A model generated the notes under the pieces. The model saw only the letters and a list, made by a program, of their open reading frames with translations, was not told the origin of the DNA and did no database searches. The position numbers and the translations under genes were made by a program. From positions 1 through 15,857 of the forward strand of contig CAYGDP010000041.1 of assembly GCA_964348665.1 (NCBI GenBank): a DNA stretch of 15,857 bases, read 5' to 3'. This stretch comes from CAYGDP01 sp964348665. GTDB taxonomy: Bacteria; Verrucomicrobiota; Verrucomicrobiia; Palsa-1439; CAYGDP01. This document shows, one piece after another, positions 12,766 to 15,857 of this stretch (position 1 is its first letter; the number at the start of each line of letters is the position of its first letter).

Positions 12766-13799
12766 TATTAGGAGCAGCTTCCACGCAGCAATCTGCGACG
12801 CCCGCGGCTGGAAAGCCGCTCCTGCAAGTTCAAAATCTTCGCGTTCATTTCCCGGTAATGGCGGGGGTTATCCGGCGTCCTATCGCGTGGGTGAAGGCGG
12901 TGGACGATGTGTCGTTCAGCGTTGGCGAGAGCGAGATCGTAGGATTGGTGGGCGAGTCCGGCTGCGGCAAGACGACACTCGGTCGCGCCTTGCTGCGGCT
13001 CATCGAGCCAACCGAAGGAAGCATCCGGTTTGCGGGAATGGACGTGACACAATTCGGCACAGGCGAACTGCGGGCTTGGCGCAAAAGCGCGCAGATGATT
13101 TTTCAAGACCCGTACGGCTCACTCAATCCTCGCATGACCGTGGGCGGAATCATCGCCGAGCCATTGAAAATCCACAAGCTCGCGCGCAGCAAAACCGAAA
13201 TTCGCGACCGCGTGGCCAAACTTCTTACGGATGTCGGGTTGTCACCCGATCATATGAGTCGTTACCCTCACGAATTCAGCGGAGGTCAGCGCCAGCGCAT
13301 CGGCATCGCGCGCGCGTTGGCCGTCGAGCCGCGGTTCATTGTAGCCGACGAACCGGTCAGTGCGTTGGACGTCAGCGTACAGGCGCAGATCATCAACTTG
13401 CTTCAAGAATTGCGGGAGCGGTTGAAACTGACGTTTCTTTTCATAGCGCATGATCTTGCCGTGGTCGAGCACATCAGCGACCGCGTGCTGGTGATGTATC
13501 TTGGCAAACTGGTCGAGAGCGCTGCAGCAAAGGAGCTTTATCGGAACCCCTTGCATCCCTACACACAGGCGCTCATCAGCGCGGTGCCGACAATCGATCC
13601 CGTGACACGCCAAAAGCGGATCGTGCTTTCGGGTGATGTGCCTTCGCCGATCGCGCCGCCCCCGGGTTGCCCATTTCATCCGCGCTGTCCGGTTGCCATC
13701 GAGGCATGCAAATCGAAAGTCCCCGACTGGCGCGAGTTGCGCGCCTCGCATTATGCGGCATGCGACCTTGCCACAGAGACGGGCGCGCCGAAGAAGTGA
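12744..13799 (+). CDS. Oligopeptide/dipeptide ABC transporter ATP-binding protein, OppF/DppF-like
   Basis: A 351-aa ATPase, partner of the preceding OppD-like protein. The family part starts near residue 25 (PLLQVQNLRVHFPV). Walker A GESGCGKT (70-77), Q121 (IFQDPYGSLNPRM), signature FSGGQRQ (178-184), Walker B FIVADEP (D202/E203), H236 (FIAHDLAVV) and the C-terminal Cys cluster (GCPFHPRCP, C in EACKS and ACDL) are all present. The first 25 or so residues have no family counterpart: they are translated from a CGAAT repeat and a following inverted repeat, and the only in-frame ATG near the start lies within the repeat. The ribosome site AAGGAG (12724-12729) is about 14 bases away, further than usual. 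Permease genes are absent nearby. Confidence 0.92.
   Translation: MNANERELLGAASTQQSATPAAGKPLLQVQNLRVHFPVMAGVIRRPIAWVKAVDDVSFSVGESEIVGLVGESGCGKTTLGRALLRLIEPTEGSIRFAGMDVTQFGTGELRAWRKSAQMIFQDPYGSLNPRMTVGGIIAEPLKIHKLARSKTEIRDRVAKLLTDVGLSPDHMSRYPHEFSGGQRQRIGIARALAVEPRFIVADEPVSALDVSVQAQIINLLQELRERLKLTFLFIAHDLAVVEHISDRVLVMYLGKLVESAAAKELYRNPLHPYTQALISAVPTIDPVTRQKRIVLSGDVPSPIAPPPGCPFHPRCPVAIEACKSKVPDWRELRASHYAACDLATETGAPKK
12770..12823. repeat. Two-level inverted repeat at the 5' end of the OppF-like gene
   Basis: Outer arms AGGAGCAGCTTCC (12770-12782) and GGAAAGCCGCTCCT (12810-12823) pair with one mismatch and one bulge. An inner hairpin CGCAG-CAAT-CTGCG sits at 12784-12797. It lies directly after the CGAAT repeat and encodes residues about 10-26 of the ATPase, before the conserved domain. 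Confidence 0.6.
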
Positions 13800-13802
13800 A
13801 TT

Positions 13803-13831
13803 TTGACAAAGCGCTTAAGTCGGATTATTGT
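13803..13831 (+). promoter_or_regulatory. Promoter of the secreted-protein gene, apparently leaderless
   Basis: Perfect -35 TTGACA (13803-13808), a 17-base spacer, and -10 TATTGT (13826-13831, four of six). The start codon ATG is at 13838, just where transcription should begin, so the mRNA would have essentially no leader. No ribosome site is present before the ATG, which fits. Confidence 0.6.
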
Positions 13832-13837
13832 CGCCGC

Positions 13838-14776
13838 ATGCAAACGACCTTGAAACTCATTGGATTGGTTGCCTGCGGTTGCGCGGCCGCCGTTTGGGCG
13901 GAAGATCCCAAACCAGTGCTCCCCTCATCGGGCGTGACCTGGGACCAGGTTTCCTCGCGCGGCCGAATCAAAGCGGAGGAAGACGCCCGGGAAAACGCGC
14001 GCAAGAACCTCGTTGACGCGATTCGAAATCTCCAGTTCAGCGGACCGACGCGCCAAAACCCGCGCGCACCCAAGCAGGTCGTTGCCGACATTGCCAACGA
14101 GTACGATTCGATCAATACAGCGATCGAAGAATTTGCCAAAAACGCGCAACTACGCGGTGAAGGGAAATACAAGCCCGACCTCACCTGCGAATCGGAAGTC
14201 GCGGTGCTGACCACCGAAGTCATCGAGATGCTCAATCGCGCGTGGCAGGACATTCTCATTCCATTGCAGGGCGACAACACAACGCCTCCGGCAACTTTGC
14301 AAAAGCTTCGCGCGGTGGATTTTCGCTATATCGCTTATTACTACTTGGATGACACGAAGAAGATGAAAGAAATCGTGTCTGCCATCGGCATTGGCAAACC
14401 TCCAGAATCCGCCATCAAGCGCTCCACCGCCGACCCCACTGTACCTCCGGCGACTGCCACTACCCCCACCGCATCGCCCGCGTGGACAAAACAAACGATC
14501 ACCGCGCGCGGCCGCGCGGACACCGCTCCCGGCGCCACCTTTGCCGCGCAATTGGATGCGTTTCAGAAACTTGCTGCCATCAAGCTCGATGACAAATCTT
14601 CGCTGGGCGATCTCGCCGCCAAACAACCCAAGCTTCACGCCGCACTCTGCAGTTTCGTCAGCTCCACTCCCGCCCAAACTAGTCCGCAACCCGATGGGGT
14701 CGAGGCAACGCTGGTATTGTCGCTCGAAAAACTGTACGCCTCCGCAAAGGCAATTTTCGCCGTGCCAGCGAAATAA
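13838..14776 (+). CDS. Secreted protein of unknown function with two internal repeats
   Basis: 312 aa; I do not recognise a named family with certainty. An N-terminal signal peptide (about 1-21, ending AVWA-ED) directs export. Two similar segments are visible: about 35-136, opening TWDQVSSRGR and closing with SEVAVLTTEVIEML, and about 215-304, opening AWTKQTITARGR and closing with VEATLVLSLEKLYA. Each consists of W, a short strand, RGR, an Ala-rich helix, and a closing strand-helix. This resembles LPP20/FlgT-N-type envelope repeats, but only weakly. A Pro/Thr/Ala linker (about 196-214) joins them. The start at 13838 is supported by the signal peptide and the promoter; the frame is open upstream to 13667 inside the ATPase gene, which is a shadow. 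It is convergent with the following gene, one base between stops. Confidence 0.75.
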   Translation: MQTTLKLIGLVACGCAAAVWAEDPKPVLPSSGVTWDQVSSRGRIKAEEDARENARKNLVDAIRNLQFSGPTRQNPRAPKQVVADIANEYDSINTAIEEFAKNAQLRGEGKYKPDLTCESEVAVLTTEVIEMLNRAWQDILIPLQGDNTTPPATLQKLRAVDFRYIAYYYLDDTKKMKEIVSAIGIGKPPESAIKRSTADPTVPPATATTPTASPAWTKQTITARGRADTAPGATFAAQLDAFQKLAAIKLDDKSSLGDLAAKQPKLHAALCSFVSSTPAQTSPQPDGVEATLVLSLEKLYASAKAIFAVPAK

Positions 14777-14777
14777 A

Positions 14778-15857
14778 TTATTCCCCGTAGATTTGCAACT
14801 CCGCGCAACTGGAAAACGATTGCGCGGGATTGTCGCCGCTCGATGGTTTGCCGACAATGCGAACGGCGACGGCGGTGACGCGGTTTGCCAGCTTACCCTC
14901 GAATCGCTGTCCGTTTTTGAGGTCGGGCGGTTTCTCGGTCGTTGTGTCGGGATAGGTGTCGAGAGTTGCAACGGTTTTCCACGCCGCATCCGAGGATGCC
15001 TTGATCTGGATTTTTGGTTTGCCACCGCTGGTATCGAACCATCCGCCGTCGTGAAAGGTTTTGCCATGGCAATAGACGATGCGCACGATCTCACGCGGGG
15101 CTTCAAACTCGATCGCGAACCAATCTTCGGTTTTCTTGGAGTTGTCGAACGTGACCCGAATGGTTTCGGGTTTTCCGTCAATGATCGAGCCGTTCAGGTT
15201 GCCGGCGCGCGACCAGGATTCTTTCGGTTTCGAGGACGAGGACGATGTGAGGAGATGCGGGTTTAATTTGGCGAGAGCTTCAGCTGTAGTAGGTGGTAGA
15301 TCCACTTTTGGCGCGAGCAGGACAAACCAGATGAGACTGCGAAAATCGGCATCGGGCAGTTGCTCCAAGGCTTCCGGCATCACGGAAAGTTCGCTGACGC
15401 GCTGCGAGGCGATCTCGGATTTGGCGATGATTTCTTCTTTCGGGCCAGCCGAGAGAAGTTTGACGTGGTTGGGCGTGTCTTCAACGAGACGGCCGCTGAT
15501 GGAGCGGTCATCCTTCGTCGTCACCTCGACTTGTTCATAGCCTTTGCCGATGATTTGGTTGGGATCAATCACGTTGGCCAACAACGCGTCAAGCGACGCG
15601 CGACCACTGCCGGTAAGATCAGGACCAACCTCCGCGCCTGCGTCATTGAGTTTGTGGCAAACAAGGCAAGTTTTTGCCGTCAGCTCGCGCCCTGCCTTGA
15701 AATCCACGGCGCCAGCAAGAACAACCTTTCGCTTCGCAGCGATCAACGTGGTTTTGTCGGCGCTCGTCTCGCGGAATTTGCCAATGGTCTTGGCGAAAAG
15801 CTCGCGAACCGTTTTATCATCGTACCGGGCGAGTGTGCGGATGGCGGAGGGGTGGAG
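14778..15857 (-). CDS. PVC-type heme-binding (cytochrome c) protein, C-terminal part
   Basis: 359 codons in the window; the gene continues beyond the right edge, since the frame is open to 15857 with no start needed (an internal TTG at 15746 is not the start). The visible order is the end of a helical, HEAT-like region (about 1-45), then a cytochrome c domain with CLVCH (C64 to H68 of the visible part) and the GPDLTGSGR and SVMPEAL segments (probable distal Met), followed by a C-terminal beta-sandwich of discoidin/F5-8 type (about 225-357, DWFAIEFEAPREIVRIVYCHG to ELQIYGE). Such large proteins are common in Planctomycetes and Verrucomicrobia, typically with an N-terminal beta-propeller dehydrogenase, and are presumed periplasmic electron-transfer or sugar-oxidising proteins. 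Substrate unknown. Confidence 0.88.
   Translation of the reverse strand, partial: LHPSAIRTLARYDDKTVRELFAKTIGKFRETSADKTTLIAAKRKVVLAGAVDFKAGRELTAKTCLVCHKLNDAGAEVGPDLTGSGRASLDALLANVIDPNQIIGKGYEQVEVTTKDDRSISGRLVEDTPNHVKLLSAGPKEEIIAKSEIASQRVSELSVMPEALEQLPDADFRSLIWFVLLAPKVDLPPTTAEALAKLNPHLLTSSSSSKPKESWSRAGNLNGSIIDGKPETIRVTFDNSKKTEDWFAIEFEAPREIVRIVYCHGKTFHDGGWFDTSGGKPKIQIKASSDAAWKTVATLDTYPDTTTEKPPDLKNGQRFEGKLANRVTAVAVRIVGKPSSGDNPAQSFSSCAELQIYGE

Noticed and set aside
11729..12784. Long minus-strand open frame of 351 codons opposite the OppD-like gene
   Set aside because: It mirrors an unmistakable ATPase gene and is rich in His/Arg shadow composition.
13838..13876. Lipoprotein signal (LVAC at residues 10-13) in the secreted unknown protein
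   Set aside because: The Cys comes too early to leave room for an n-region and hydrophobic core; an ordinary signal peptide cut after AVWA fits better.
14490..14525. GC-rich palindrome CCGCGCG-CGGC-CGCGCGG
   Set aside because: Simple CG alternation in a GC-rich coding region makes this likely by chance, and it encodes part of the ordinary ARGRA motif of the second repeat.
14150..15181. Minus-strand open frame of 343 codons
   Set aside because: It crosses the convergent junction of two well-supported genes in the wrong frame for both.
1..15857. CRISPR array, tRNA, rRNA or insertion sequence
   Set aside because: I found no regularly spaced identical repeats, no cloverleaf with a recognisable TTCGA-type loop context, and no transposase-like protein on either strand.

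Overview
The window looks like a chromosomal segment of a GC-rich Gram-negative bacterium of the PVC group, most likely Verrucomicrobiota. This is an inference from three things: the C-terminal part of a large PVC-type cytochrome c protein with a CxxCH site at the right edge, a Porin_5-type outer-membrane porin, and dispersed CGAAT-type repeats with many palindromic elements. I see no rRNA, tRNA, CRISPR array, insertion sequence or phage gene.

Left half (1-6980, all minus strand): a phosphate (Pho) block. In transcription order it holds phoB, phoR, a small protein of unknown function, a DUF6036-type nucleotidyltransferase-like protein, a receiver-only response regulator, an outer-membrane porin, pstS, pstC and the start of pstA. 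pstS/pstC, pstC/pstA and phoR/small protein overlap by four bases (ATGA), which suggests translational coupling. A perfect direct-repeat Pho box (CTGTAAC-AAAA-CTGTAAC) lies upstream of pstS. A workable reading is that PhoR/PhoB sense phosphate limitation, the porin admits the substrate, PstS binds it and PstC/PstA move it inward. PstB and PhoU would lie beyond the left edge. The DUF6036 pair and the receiver-only regulator are the unusual passengers.

Middle (6981-11425): a divergent intergenic region with a 42-bp near-perfect palindrome, then plus-strand genes. These are a fused Memo-AMMECR1 protein, overlapped by four bases by a Tat-signal polysaccharide pyruvyl transferase family protein, then an MFS transporter.

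Right part (11426-15857): an AT-rich intergenic region with a perfect 22-bp palindrome, two Opp/Dpp-type ABC ATPases without permeases, and a secreted protein of unknown function with two internal repeats and an apparently leaderless promoter. Converging on it with one base between the stops is the C-terminal part of the PVC cytochrome c protein.

The most striking non-gene signal is a set of strong, unrelated palindromes, several of which sit in frame inside genes at linkers or at the N-terminus (pstC, phoR, memo-ammecr1, oppF). A CGAAT repeat occurs three times, and one copy supplies the apparent start codon of the second ABC ATPase.
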